DNA of 64,000 nucleotides, from assembly GCF_029873635.1 (NCBI RefSeq), contig NC_080420.1, forward strand, positions 53,621,457-53,685,456, written 5' to 3'. The notes beneath the pieces are model-generated. The model saw only the letters and a list, made by a program, of their open reading frames with translations, did no database searches and had not been told where the DNA came from. Made by a program: the position numbers and the translations under genes. Source of the stretch: Malania oleifera (Eukaryota > Streptophyta > Magnoliopsida > Santalales > Ximeniaceae). Positions 1 to 10,397 of this stretch are shown here, in pieces. Within the stretch, counting starts at the first letter, position 1. The number at the start of each line of letters is the position of its first letter.

Positions 1-39
1 TGACCTGCTTTTGTTGGTGAGGCTATTTTGGGCGTATCA
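1..39 (-). repeat. 3' LTR (start of LTR only; remainder off-window)
   Basis: Bases 1-39 align to 9759-9797 without gaps with four differences, all transitions. On the minus strand the LTR starts TGATACGCCC directly after the polypurine tract. Confidence 0.85.
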
Positions 40-58
40 GTTGTCCCCCCCCCCTCAG
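40..58 (-). other. Polypurine tract of the Tat element
   Basis: On the minus strand an unbroken run of ten G (plus-strand C 45-54) followed by ACAAC abuts the LTR start. This is the expected plus-strand primer site for reverse transcription. Confidence 0.8.
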
Positions 59-191
59 TTTCAAATTTCTGAACGGAATTTTGAAAAATTGTTGTGTCTG
101 CACTCCTAGTCCCCAGATGTATATATATAATGCTCCTCCACCTTTCCTCTTCTTTTTTTTTTTTTTGAAGTTCCGAACTTATTTTGCCGAG

Positions 192-622
192 CTGAGGTGG
201 AGAACATTTTCCTAGTTGATGTTCTGAACTGAGTGGTAGAGGACATTTTCCGAGCTCATGTTCCGAGCAGAGTGGTGGAGAACATTTTTCGAACTCATGT
301 TCCGAGCTGAGTGGTGGAGGACATTTTCCGAGCTCATGTTCCGAGTTGAGTGGTGGAGAACATTTTCCGAGCTGATGTTCCAAACTGGGTGGTGGAGGAC
401 ATTTTCCGAGCTCATGTTCTGAGCTAAGTGGTGGGGGACATTTTCCAAGCTCATGTTCCGAACTGAGTGTGGAGGACATTTTCCGAGCTTATGTTCCGAG
501 CTGAGTGGTGGAGAACATTTTTGAGCTCATGTTCCGAGTTGAGTGGTGGAGGACATTTTTCGAGCTCATGTTCCAAGTTGAGTGGTGGAGAACATTTTTC
601 GAACTCATGTTCCGAGCTGACG
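192..622. repeat. Tandem repeat block 1, 39-bp unit, about 11 copies
   Basis: Units begin GAGTGGTGGAGGACATTTTC and recur at 231, 270, 309, 348 and so on at 39-bp steps, with divergence of a few bases per copy. Since 39 is a multiple of three, the array gives an open frame on the minus strand with a 13-residue periodic peptide; this is a by-product and not a gene. Confidence 0.9.
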
Positions 623-646
623 TTCCGAGCTGATGTTCCGAACTAA

Positions 647-1195
647 TTTTACCGAGCAGCTTCGTGGAGCAATTTTTCGGGGCAGGGCTTGCCGGGCAAG
701 TTTGCCGAGCTGCTTCATGGAGCGAATTTTGTCGAACTGATTTTACCGAGTAGCTTCATGTAGCAATTTCTCATAGCAGGATTTGCCGATCAAGTTTGCC
801 GAGCAATTCGTGCCAAGCTACTTTATGAAGCGAATTTTGCAAACTGATTTTACCGAGCAGCTTCATGGAGCAATTTCTCGAAGCGGGACTTGCTGATCAA
901 GTTTTTCAAGTAGTTCGTGCCGAGCTGCTTCATGGAGCGAATTTTGCTGAACTGATTTTACCAAGCAGTTTCATTGAGCAATTTCTTAGAGTGGGACTTG
1001 CCGAGCAAGCTTGCCGAGCAGTTCGTGCCGAGCTGATTCATGAAGCAAATTTTATCGACCTGATTTTACCGAGCAGCTTTATGGAGAAATTACGCGAAGC
1101 AGGACTTGCCGAGCAAGTTTGTCGAGCAGTTCTTGCCGAACTTATTCATGGAGTGAATTTTGCCGAACTGATTTTACCGAGTAGCTTCGTGGCCT
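647..1195. repeat. Tandem repeat block 2, 108-bp unit, about 5 copies
   Basis: The anchor TTTTACCGAGCAGCTT recurs at 647, 741, 848, 956, 1064 and 1172. The last steps are exactly 107-108 bp; the first is 94 bp because of a deletion. The plus strand reads open over the last three units as a 36-residue repeated peptide, explained by the unit length. The unit is unrelated to block 1. Confidence 0.9.
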
Positions 1196-1207
1196 TTTAT
1201 GCCTACT

Positions 1208-1570
1208 GAGCCGTGCTCATCTGCTGGGCTGTTTTTGGCCTTACGAGTCATGCTCGTCATTTGGGCCTTTGATGCTTAATGAGTCGTGCTTATCCGTTGG
1301 GCTGTTTTTGGCATTTCGAGTCGTGCTTGTCAGTTTGGCCTCTGTGCCTAATGGGTCATGCTCATCTGCTGGGCTGTTTTTGGCCTTCCGAGTCATGCTT
1401 GTCATTCGGGCCTTTGATGCTTAATGAGTCATGCTCATCTTCTGGGCTGTGTTTAGCCTTTCGAGTCGTGCTCGTCATTTTGGCATCTGTGCCTAATGAG
1501 TTGTGCTCATCTACTGTGCTGTTTTTGGCCTCACGAGTCATTTTCATCAGTTGGGTCTGTGAGATGTCCT
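1208..1570. repeat. Tandem repeat block 3, 72-73-bp unit, about 5 copies
   Basis: Units begin GAGTCGTGCTCATCTGCTGG and recur at 1208, 1281, 1353, 1426 and 1498. Within a unit a half-repeat (GAGTC-TGCT) also occurs. This is a third independent repeat family in the same untranslated region. Bases 1571-2233 hold no recognisable repeat or gene beyond the possible promoter of the antisense ORF. Confidence 0.88.
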
Positions 1571-2233
1571 CATTTATTAGGGGTTTCAATCTAACCCTTT
1601 TTCTGAGGCGTCGTCACCATCCTATCTATCTTGCAGAAATGTGATAAATGCATGTTTAAATGTGTCGTACCTTGGGAAGTGGCTTAAATGAAACGTTCTC
1701 ATTTATGGGTTGTCAGTTTGACGCTGTTTCTGAGGTGACGTTGTCCTTCTGAGGCACCGTCTGTCCTCGGGAAGTTGCATATACTTGGCATTGGCGCCAC
1801 GATCGTGCACGTGTCAGTGATTTTCTGTACATACATGGATTCTCTATGTGCTTTCTCTCTCTCGAGATGTAACCTTTTTCTGCAGATGAGAGTTTTTGAG
1901 ATTCCCGCTTCCTTGGGGATTCGTGTCGCCCTCTCTTTATAAAGGTCAGGCCCCCTCATTCTTTCCTCATCTTCAGTTCAAAGGGTCCCTTACTTGTCGT
2001 TAGGTACGCTCTCCCTTTCAATTGCATGTTTGTTTTGTTGTTCTTCATGTTCTTCCCTGTTCTTGCGTTCACTTTGTCTGCTTGATCTTTTCTTGTATGG
2101 TAACTTTGCTGTTTTCACCCAAAATTTTACTGGTTTGATCTGTTTTTGCATCTTTCCTTCCTTGTTTTTGCTGGGGGCTAGCTCATTTGATCCATTTGTA
2201 CATGTTTGGTTTCGTTCACTCTTTGTTTTCCTG

Positions 2234-3946
2234 ATGGAGTCTTTCTCGCAGCCTTTGCGGGCTCCTACTACAGTGAGGAGCGCTCATTGCGATCTCACCC
2301 CCTCCGATCTGCAGAATATTCGTTATTTTTTTGCCATCCACCAAAGAATTACTGTTAGGTTACCCTCTGTTTTAGAATTAGCCCTTGATCCAGGCTCCGA
2401 GGAGCTCTGCTTGTATACAGATTACTTGGACTTGGGTCTTAGACTCCCATTTCCCCTCTTCATCTTTAATGTATTTCATTTTTACCGTATAGCGCCCTCC
2501 CAATTGGTTCCGAACTCCTACCTCTCACTCACCTGTTTCGCCATCCTTCTGCTTCGTCTAGGCCATCAGCCTACAGTTCCTCTCTTTAGGAGTTGCTTCC
2601 AGATACGAACGCACTCTATAGAGAAGGAGCTGTATTATTTCAACTCTTTACCAGGTTATAAGCTTTTTACGTCGGGCAGTTCTTCCATACATAATTGTAA
2701 GTCCTGGTACTTCTTTGCCTCAGGGGAGTTGAACTATACTGGCTCTCTTATCTGGTCTGCTCCACTGGATGGTAGCGTTATCTATCCCTGTCTACCTTTT
2801 TTATGTAGAGCTGCGAGTAGGTTATCCACTAACTCACTTGTTTTCCTTTCATCCTTTTTTTCTTTTGTAGTTCGGGTGCCCCACCTTCTTCCAAGGCTTT
2901 CCCTCAAAGAACAGGCCATCCTGAAAGAGCTAGGAGCCCTTAACAAACAAGGGATTATCCCTCAAGAGGAGTTGCTCTAGGAGCGTGTCCTCGTGTAGTG
3001 GGGGATCAGCCCCGTTTCCCCAAGTCTTACATCGCCTTCGATTTCTATATAAGTGTTCAGATATTCTCTCTACTGTTGGTGTTTTTATCTTTTCTCTCTT
3101 TGTCTTTGCAGATATGGACTTCAACAGATATGAATCTCTTATAGGGGAAGCTAAGAAGCAGAGGGCGAGTAGGAGTAGGAAAAAGAGAAGGGAGCTCGAG
3201 GGAGAATCATCTCAGAGGGACGCACCTGCTGTAGGTGATACTGGAGCCTATTCTGATGAGAACATCGTTGCTTCTCCTCCGATCCCCCCAACTTATACTG
3301 AGGCAATCTTTCATAAGCCGACCCGTTCTGTCTTTGCTCTACGTCGGTCGGTACACGTGGAAGACTATATGCAGGCTCAGTGCTTTCTTCCTTATGCTCT
3401 TTTAGCGAAGATCCGCCACACCTCTTACCAGGTATACTTTTCAGCTGGGTTATTTTTCTCCTTAGAGATTGTTTTATTATCTGTTCTTCCCTTTGTACTT
3501 CTCCTCAGCTAGCAACGATGACCTTAGCCCAAGAAGAGAAGGTTGTCGAGATGTACCGGCAGACCTTGGATGCCAGGGAAAAGTACGTCGTTGCTCAGAA
3601 TGAATTTTGTGATGCCGAGATCCGTGAGCGTGCCCTACAGGCTGAGATTGAGCGTATTCATTGGGAGGAGGTACCTTCCAAAGAGGCAGCCACTGCTGTT
3701 AATGCCTCCCGAGCCGCAGTAAAGGAGTATAAGGACTCCACACGGTTCGTTATGGACACCTCCAAAGCTTACAGGGTGGGATTCAGGAGGTATTGGGAAC
3801 AGGTCAAAACCAAGTACCTTGACCTTCCCCTGGACGGTGTGAGCTCACATGGATATGGCAACGAGAGTCCCGAATCCAGGGAAGATTTGGACGAGGAAGA
3901 AGATGGGGAGGAAGAGGAAGCTAGAGAGGGGAGCAAGGCAAGCTAG
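2234..3946 (+). CDS. Antisense extra ORF of the Tat element; putative gypsy-type transposon protein, probably spliced
   Basis: It runs opposite to pol, between integrase and the 3' LTR, and ends tail-to-tail with integrase. I chose ATG 2234 because the family-like sequence starts there; the open frame further upstream starts at a non-ATG codon. Residues from about 60 on (LPFPLFIFNVFHFYRIAPSQ, then an FF-rich stretch) resemble the plant 'putative gypsy type transposon' domain (PF04195-like). Model: exon 1 2234-2804; an optional frame-preserving intron 2805-2870; exon 2 from 2871 to about 2970; exon 3 3112-3431 after TTTGCAG; intron 3432-3508 (GTATAC...CTCAG); exon 4 3509-3946. The exon 3 to 4 junction is in phase. 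The exon 2 to 3 junction is not resolved: the visible GT at 2971 and the AG at 3111 do not keep the frame, while an AG at 3127 would. The C-terminal part is charged, with a helical, probably coiled-coil segment and an acidic tail. Function is unknown. Confidence 0.62.
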
Positions 3947-4089
3947 TCGGCTAGAACTTCACTTATAATATATATATTCTTAAACTTTATTAACGTAGTA
4001 CAATTGCTGTAATCGTTACTTTTATTACCGCATTGTAAGAAATGCTCAAGAATAGTATTTTTTAACATATCCGAGTTTCATGTATTATT

Positions 4090-5010
4090 AATCTTTTTCC
4101 CCTCTACATCCTCCAACTTTCATGTCCCCGGCTTTATCTCAGTTGTAACTCTGTATGGTCCCTCCCAATATGGCTTTAGCTTGTGCGACCCTGACTCTGT
4201 TGGGCTTTTTCGCATTTTCTTTAGAACCAAGTCTCCGGGCTAGAAATTCCGCACTCTAACTCGATTATTGTAGTATTTTGCTACCCTCTTGTTGGTATGC
4301 TACAACTTTTAGACTAGCCTGATCTTGTCTTTCCTCCAATAAGTCTATTTCTGATCTGAGCTCTTCATTGTTGGCTTGCTCATTAAAGTATTCCCTTCGC
4401 CAGGAGGGGATCCCTACTTCTGCTAGGATGACCGCTTCTGTGCCAAAGACGAGCATGAACGGGGTTTCCCCTATTGCCACTCTTTTAGTGGTGTGGTATG
4501 CCCATATGACGAATGAGAGTTCCTTTGTCCACCTGCCTTGCATAGATTCGAGTCGCATCCTCAGACCACGCAGTATCGTCTGGTTCATGTTCTCTACCTG
4601 TCCATTGCTCTAGGGGTGTGTCACTAACGGGAAAACAAGCTTAATAACTAGGTCCAAACATAACTTTTTGAAGTGCTCATTGTCGAACTGCCTCCCATGG
4701 TCGGTAACTATTGCCCATGGGATTCTGAACTGGCAAACCACTGATGTCCACACGAAGCGCGTAATGTTCCACTCTGTTATGGTGACTAGGGGCTCGACCT
4801 CTACCCACTTAGTGAAATAGTCGATCGCTTCCACCAAAAACTTTCTTTGACCAGTTGCCTACGGTAGAGGTCCCAGGATGTCTATTCCCCACTAGGCGAA
4901 GAGGCAGGGACTGGTGAGAGGGGAGAGGAGATTAGATGGTACGTGTGGTACTTCTGCGCATCTCTGGCACTTGTCGCATCGCTTGATGAGTTCGAGCGCG
5001 TCTTTCTTCA
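4090..5010 (-). pseudogene. Integrase of the Tat element, decayed
   Basis: Read on the minus strand: end of an HHCC-type zinc region (CDKC near 4975), catalytic core with the first D in DYFTKWVE, the second in VTDHGRQFDN and the E in SNGQVEN, then the C-terminal GPY/F-type module (WEGPYRV near 4160). A TAG at 4610-4612 falls where family members have glutamine, between the second D and the E, so the enzyme is interrupted. The best preserved blocks are 4610-4837 and 4265-4588. It would insert the cDNA into the host chromosome. Confidence 0.85.
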
Positions 5011-5151
5011 TCGTGAGCTAGTAAAATCCCTACCGCATGGCTTTGTGGGCTAAGGCCCTATTGGCAAGGTGGTTTCCGCACACTCCTTCGTGGATTTCCC
5101 TTAGTACGTATTTCCTTTCCTCATTGCTTAGACAACGAAGGTATGGCAGTG

Positions 5152-5811
5152 TTAGGGATCATCTGTATAGCTCCTGGCATATCTTGCTGCCTTCCTTCTT
5201 ACTTTTAAAGATTCCTTGTTGTCCTCTGGTAGGGATCCATCCCAAAAGTACAGGAATGGAGGCGCCCTCCAATCCTCCTTGCTGATTTGAGATTCTAACG
5301 AGTTAATGTTGTCCTCCTCATATGAGGACTTCCCTATCCGCTCTAGATAAATAGCGTCCTTCCATTCTAAGCTGGTTGCTGAGGCCAATTTTGCAAGTGC
5401 ATCGGCCTTTTTGTTCTCGGCCCTTGGTACGTGTTCTATATCGAAATGAACGAACACTTTTGTATATTCTTGGGCCTTGGCAAGATACTTCTTCATTTTT
5501 TGATCCCTAACTTCAAATTCTCCTTTCAGCTACTCTACCACTAGCTGGGAATCACTCGATACCTTGATCTATGCTACCCCTAGTGCTTCTACCAAGTGTA
5601 GACCTGCTAACAAAGCTTTATACTCCGCATCGTTGTTGGTTGCCGAGAACTTTAGTTTTAGTGCGAAAAAAGTTTCACTACCGTCCGGGGTTGAGAGGAT
5701 GAATCCAGCTCCCCCTCCAGCCGCGTTAGACGACCCATCAACATGTAGTGCCCGTACATCTGACTTAGCAGCTGACTCGGGGAGCCTTTCAGCTGTGAAG
5801 TCAGCGAACAC
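5152..5811 (-). pseudogene. Second RNase H (RVT_3 type), Tat-lineage marker
   Basis: Minus-strand motifs in order: HVDGSSN (first catalytic D), NNDAEYKALL (E), SDSQLVVE (D), then RAENKKADALAKLAS (last acidic residue). This is the reaction-centre pattern of an RNase H-like domain separate from the one fused to RT. A stop at 5569-5571 lies between the second and third motifs. Having two RNase H domains is known for Tat elements; the second is thought to have been acquired later and sits between the original RNase H and integrase, as here. Confidence 0.82.
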
Positions 5812-5913
5812 CTAGGCCTTGACTGCGGGCCTTGGTTGGTATTGTATGTCAAACTCACTTAATTCGATTGACCACTTCATCATCCTTCCCGAACTCTCCG
5901 GCCGCTACAGAAT

Positions 5914-6168
5914 CTATCTCATTGGTAGGTTTGTTAACACAATTACCTTGTGGGCCTGAAAGTAGGGCCTCAATTTTCGCGCAGAATAGATGATGGAGAA
6001 GGCCATTTTTTCCGCCATACAATAGTTCTTTTCGGCTCCACTCAGCACCTTACTAGTATAGTATATAGGTTGATGCCTCCTACCTTCTTCCCGGACCAGG
6101 AGCGAGCTGACGACATTTTTCGTAGATGCTATATTTAGGTAGAGGTCTTCTCCTGTCTTTGCCTTCAT
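5914..6168 (-). pseudogene. First RNase H domain (fused to RT) of the Tat element
   Basis: Minus-strand residues such as QPIYYTSKVLSGAEKNY and the following stretch match the RNase H fold seen after gypsy RT. The N-terminal part up to RT reads in another frame through 6220-6459 (RRGIEANPDKI, then LTGRIASLSRFVS), showing a frameshift near 6420. It would remove the RNA strand from RNA-DNA hybrids during reverse transcription. Confidence 0.8.
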
Positions 6169-6235
6169 TAAAAGGGGTGGGGAACCGAGGTACTGCTTGA
6201 GCTTTTCGAAGGCTTTGGCCTATTCCTCCCCCCAT

Positions 6236-7000
6236 TCAAATCCTCCCTTCTTTCTTAGTGCTTTGAAAAAAGGTAAACCTTTGTCTCCTGAGCAGGAGAC
6301 AAACCTGCTGAGGGAGGCTATCCTCCCTGTCAAAACTTGGATCTCCTTCTTCGTCCGCGAAGCCTCCATTTCTAGTAGTGTTCTTATTTTGTCCGGGTTG
6401 GCTTCTATTCCTCTGCGGGTCACCGCCAAGGAACTTTCTTGCAGAAACACCGAACACACACTTCAATGGGTTCAGTTGCATTTGGTACCAGCGAAGGAGT
6501 TCAAACGTTTCCCTCAGGTCTTTACAATGCTTCCTTGCCTTCAAGATTTTTACTAGCATATCGTCTACATACGCCTCCATTGTTTTTCCTAGTTGATCTT
6601 TAAAGATCTTGTTCACCAATCTCTAGTATGTGGCTCTTGCATTTTTTAGCCCGAAGGGCATTACCCGGTAACCATACAGGCCCCTTTCTGTAATAAAAGA
6701 TGTTTTTTCTTCGTCTGCTCGACTCATAGGGATTTGATTGTATCCTGAGTAGGCATCCATGAAGCTGAGGAGCTCATGCCTAGAGGTCGAGTCCACTAGC
6801 TGGTCGATTCGGGGGAGAGGAAAGCTATCCTTTGGGCACGCCTTATTCAGTTCCGTGAAGTCTATGCAAGTGCGCCATTTTTCGTTCGGCTTCCTTACTA
6901 GAACCACGTTGTTCAGCCACTCTGGGTAGTCTACCTCCCTGACGAAGTTGGCTTGCACCAGCTTCATCACTTCCACATCGATTATCTTGATCCGCTCCAT
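6236..7000 (-). pseudogene. Reverse transcriptase of the Tat element, interrupted
   Basis: Classic gypsy RT blocks are visible on the minus strand: VRKPNEKWRTCIDF, LNKACPKDSFPLP, FMDAYSGYNQI (first catalytic D), MPFGLKNARATY and YVDDMLVK (catalytic DD). A TAG at 6623-6625 replaces the glutamine that normally follows ATY, and a frameshift occurs after KFLG near 6420. All catalytic residues remain, but the polyprotein is broken. Confidence 0.9.
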
Positions 7001-7018
7001 TACAAAACTCCTTTTTTT

Positions 7019-7720
7019 CTATTTCACAGGTCGGTGGTTGGGGTCGACCTGCAGCCTATGCTCCATGACTGCAGAATCGATGCCTGGCATGTCTGCGGCC
7101 GACCAAGCGAACACATCAGCGAATTCATTCAACAGTTCGCTCAGCTTCGCTTTCAAGGTGTCGGACAGGTGATTTCCGATCTGCACACTTCTCTCTTGGT
7201 GACCCTTCAGGGGTATGGGCATGATGTCTTCATCGACTATACTGATCTGAGGATACTCACCCCTTACTTCTAGGTCCTCCACCAATAGAGTTTCCCTTGC
7301 CTCCATCTTTCCTTTTAGAGCCATTACATAGTAGCTCCGAGCAGCTACTTGATCTCCCTTAACAAACCCTATCCCGTCCGGTGTAGGAAATTTGATTTTG
7401 AGGTGGTATGTTGATGTTATAGCCCGAACTGCATTAAGGAAAAGGTGGCCCAATATGATATTGTACACCGAAGGTCGGTCAACCACAAGAAACTCTATCA
7501 GTGTAGTAGCTTGCTGTGGGGTCGTCCCTATTGTCATTGGTAGTGTGATTGTACCCAAGGGGTGAACAACGTCTCCTCCGAATTCGACCAGGGGAGTTGA
7601 GACTGGTTTGAGTCGTTCCTTACCGATTTTTATTCTGACCATAACATGACATTTGCTGAGCTCCCATTGTCTATCAATACGCGTTTGACATTGTAATTCG
7701 TCACCAGTAGGGAGAGCACC
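7019..7720 (-). pseudogene. Protease (retropepsin) and linker to RT of the Tat element
   Basis: On the minus strand DNGSSANVM near 7670 is the aspartic-protease active-site motif (D-N/S/T-G). It is followed by a long open segment (7019-7642) with the flap-like region and the linker ADMPGIDSAV leading into RT. The 7019-7642 stretch is one of the longest intact pieces of pol. It would process the Gag-Pol polyprotein. Confidence 0.8.
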
Positions 7721-7794
7721 AGTGCATCATCATGTGGCTGTTGTACCCCTTCTTCGTCTCCGCTGTCAAAGGTTATGTCCTCATCTTTTTTGTT

Positions 7795-9250
7795 TCACTT
7801 GCTACTTGTTTCCCCCTTCTCTATCGAGAGCACCTGTTTAGCATATCTTTTGCGAGTACCCCCACTATCTCCTCTGCTAGTGGATCCTCCGAAGATCACC
7901 GCAATTTCTCCTACGACCTGCTTTTCCTTCTCTTTCACACTGGGCCTCCTCTGCTCTAGAGGTTCCCTTTGTGGATCTTCTTTCTTATAAACTTTGACAA
8001 GTATCCCCTTCTTATTAGGGCTTTGATTTCTTTCTTCAACTGGATGCATTCCTATGTGTCATGGCCATGATCCCTATGGAATGCGCAAAACTTGGACATG
8101 TTTTGCTTGTGAAGAGGTGTTCGCATGGGTTCGAGCCACAAGACATAGTCCTTATTTCTTATCTGCATCAGTAATTCAAAGCGCGGTACATTCAGGGGTG
8201 TGTAGGTGGAGAACTTACTGGGTTGCCCTCTTATATTAGGACTTGCGTGTAGTGTACTAGTCTCTTGTCTTTTCACGGATCTATAGGATTCTCCCATCTC
8301 CCTGCTACTACTTTTCCTTTTCCGTTCTATTCGACTTCCTCTTGTGTCCATCATCTCCTCTAGGTTGATGTATTTCTGTGCTCAAGCCATTAGCTCCCCC
8401 ATATCCACCGGCAACTTTTTCCCTAGAGAGTATAAGAAACTTCCGGTCTGAAGAGTTGTTGTCAAGGCTTCTAAAGCCACCCCCATGTCTAGGTTGCGGA
8501 TTTCTAAGGTTGCCGTGTTGAAGCAGTGCATGAATTTCTTTAGAGTCTCCTGCTCTCCTTGCACCATACTCATGAGATGGCCCATTGTTTTAGCAATTCT
8601 CCGGCTACTAAGGAAGTGGCCGGTGAATAGTTGTTCCATCTTTGAGAAGGAACCGATCGATCCGGGTCGCAAAGTTCGGTACTAGTCTCTGGCAGTACCC
8701 TTAAGGGTTGTTGCAAAAGCTCGGCACATGATGGCGTCTGGAGCACCTTGTAGCTGCATCACCATCTTAAAGGTGTCCAAATGATCAATTGGGTCAGACA
8801 GACCTTCATACCTTTCGAAGGTGGGCATCTTGATTCTACTTGGCAGTGGAGCCTCCATGATCTCTTTATTGAATGGCGGCTCTGAGGACCTTAGGGATGC
8901 TTCCCCATAGAAGGGTTTGGTTCTGCCCTCTTTCATCATATTTTCTATGTGATCTATTTTCTTGATCCTTTCTTCAAGCTCCGTGGATCTTTGTTGGTTG
9001 ACATCTACGCTGTTTGCGTCCTCTACCTTCTTGTTGAGGTGGATTTTTTCCTCGTTCTCTTCTAGTTTGTCAGCTTTCTTGTCTGCACTGGGGCTCTCTT
9101 GTCGTTGGTGGAGGACGTGCCCTTCTTGAATCTTTTGTTGTAAGAGTTGGTTGGGCATATCCTTCATTTCCTTTTGGAAAACGAGGAATTCCTCCCTACT
9201 GACACCCGATGGTTGTGCTGGTGTGGAGTGGATGGACTAGGATGATTCTT
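7795..9250 (-). pseudogene. Gag of the Tat element, decayed
   Basis: Retrotransposon gag domain on the minus strand: FERYEGLSDPIDHLDTFK near residue 115 of the 8682-9167 piece, continuing in the same frame through 8382-8672 and 8052-8354. It ends in a zinc-knuckle-like FCAFHRDHGHDT-EC. Breaks are a TAG at 8682-8684 (W in relatives), a TGA at 8382-8384, a TAG at 8052-8054 (probably E) and then a frame change into 7795-8049. Upstream of 9167 a gag-like N terminus is readable to about 9250, with another stop. It would form the particle that packages the RNA. Confidence 0.8.
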
Positions 9251-9345
9251 TTCTCGCAGCAAGGATGGAAGTAGAACTATGTGAGGTCGGTATTGCCTGA
9301 ATGTTGAAAATTGAGAGCAAGATATGATCGCCTCTCAAAAGCAGG

Positions 9346-9363
9346 TTCCCACTGACAGTGCCA
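9346..9363 (-). other. Primer-binding site of the Tat element
   Basis: The minus strand reads TGGCACTGTCAGTGGGAA a few bases after the LTR end. It resembles the TGGCGCCGTC-type site complementary to tRNA-Asp seen in related plant elements, with substitutions. Confidence 0.65.
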
Positions 9364-9368
9364 ACTAT

Positions 9369-9797
9369 TGCAGGGTAAAATTAGCAGGGTTGCTCCTTCG
9401 ACTTCCGCTGACTTGAAAGGGAAAAGAAGAAAGGCTTGGACGACCTGGGGTGGACTCCGGGGGATCACTTTGATGCCTAAGTAAGGGAAATGCTTTTAGA
9501 GAGGTTGAAGGCAACAGTAGAATGAGTTGAATGACTTACCTTGGCCTCTTCCCCAGATCCCTTCTTATAGGGGCTCGAGTTGACCCTTGGCTTATTCGCC
9601 TTTATTGTGCGGGGGCGTGAATCACTCCCAGGTCATAAAGTGCTTACGCCCATCACTCGGCTATTTCAATCATTGGCGTGGATCTCTCCTCCTCTTTACT
9701 AGGCTGGAGCTGATTGCTCGTTAGAACATTTGACCTGGAGGAGGCGTGGGCCAGGTGTTGACCTGCTCTTATTGGCGAGGCTATTTTGGGCATATCA
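9369..9797 (-). repeat. 5' LTR of the Tat element (about 429 bp)
   Basis: The minus strand starts TGATATGCCC at 9797 and ends TGCA near 9369, just before the primer-binding site. CTATAAGAAG at 9561-9570 is a good TATA box, giving a U3 of about 230 bp. Confidence 0.85.
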
Positions 9798-10397
9798 CAA
9801 CCTTAAACTAAGAATACACTTGAATAAAGAAACTTTAATCAATGGTCAAATACAAAACTTTCTCAAGTATTGAGTTTGTCATAAACGATCGTTATATGAA
9901 TGCGAAAACTCAATATCAAGCTTCTCTAAAAATATCAAAACAGATGGTGATATGAGATTCTTTAACAAAACTAAATGTAATAACCAAAAATTTGTTTTGC
10001 TTTCTCTCTTGGCTCTTTTATAAAAACATTTTCCAGGATTTTGACATTAATTCTAAGTCCATGAATGTCCCCTAATGATGTTCATGAAATGCGTGAGTCC
10101 TAAATTCATTCTAAGGTATATGTTGAGCCTTAAATTAAATCATACGAAAATGTAAATACATGAGGTCTAAGTACCCATTCCCAAGATATGCTTGAACTTT
10201 GTCATTTACATCTTGATTCTCGTACTCTTTGAGTTCCATGGATCTTACCAAGATATGTGTGCTTTATTTTAAGGCTTCCATGACTTGTTATCCTTCTGTG
10301 CATGCTTAATATGGTTCATGTTCACAAACTCAATGCACATATCAAATACCAAGTGATTTGTCATTATCAAAACTGGATTTGACTCATAGAGTCAACA
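9798..10397 (-). repeat. SIRE-type LTR fragment, cut by the Tat element
   Basis: The plus-strand end (TTTGTCATTATCAAAACTGG ... GTCAACA) matches the termini of the LTRs ending at 11494 and 53933. On the minus strand the LTR begins TGTTGAC at 10397. Its other end is missing because the Tat element abuts at 9798; the rest may lie left of the window. No coding sequence was seen. Confidence 0.6.

Larger units (their letters stand above)
1..9797 (-). mobile_element. Tat-lineage Ty3/gypsy LTR retrotransposon, decayed, 3' LTR truncated by window edge
   Basis: Read on the minus strand the order is 5' LTR (9797-9369), primer-binding site, gag, protease, RT, RNase H, second RNase H, integrase, then a long non-pol region with an antisense ORF and tandem repeats, a polypurine tract and the 3' LTR. 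PR-RT-RH-IN order defines Ty3/gypsy. A second, RVT_3-type RNase H and an antisense extra ORF are features of the Tat clade (Ogre/Retand/Grande relatives). The coding frames carry several stops and frameshifts, so the copy is not autonomous. Only the last 39 bp of the 3' LTR are in the window; they match the 5' LTR end with four transitions, so insertion was not recent. The flanking target duplication cannot be checked because the left end is outside. Confidence 0.9.

Noticed and set aside
865..1209. Open frame with a 36-residue repeated peptide on the plus strand
   Set aside because: It is fully explained by the 108-bp tandem repeat; there is no start context, domain or conservation evidence.
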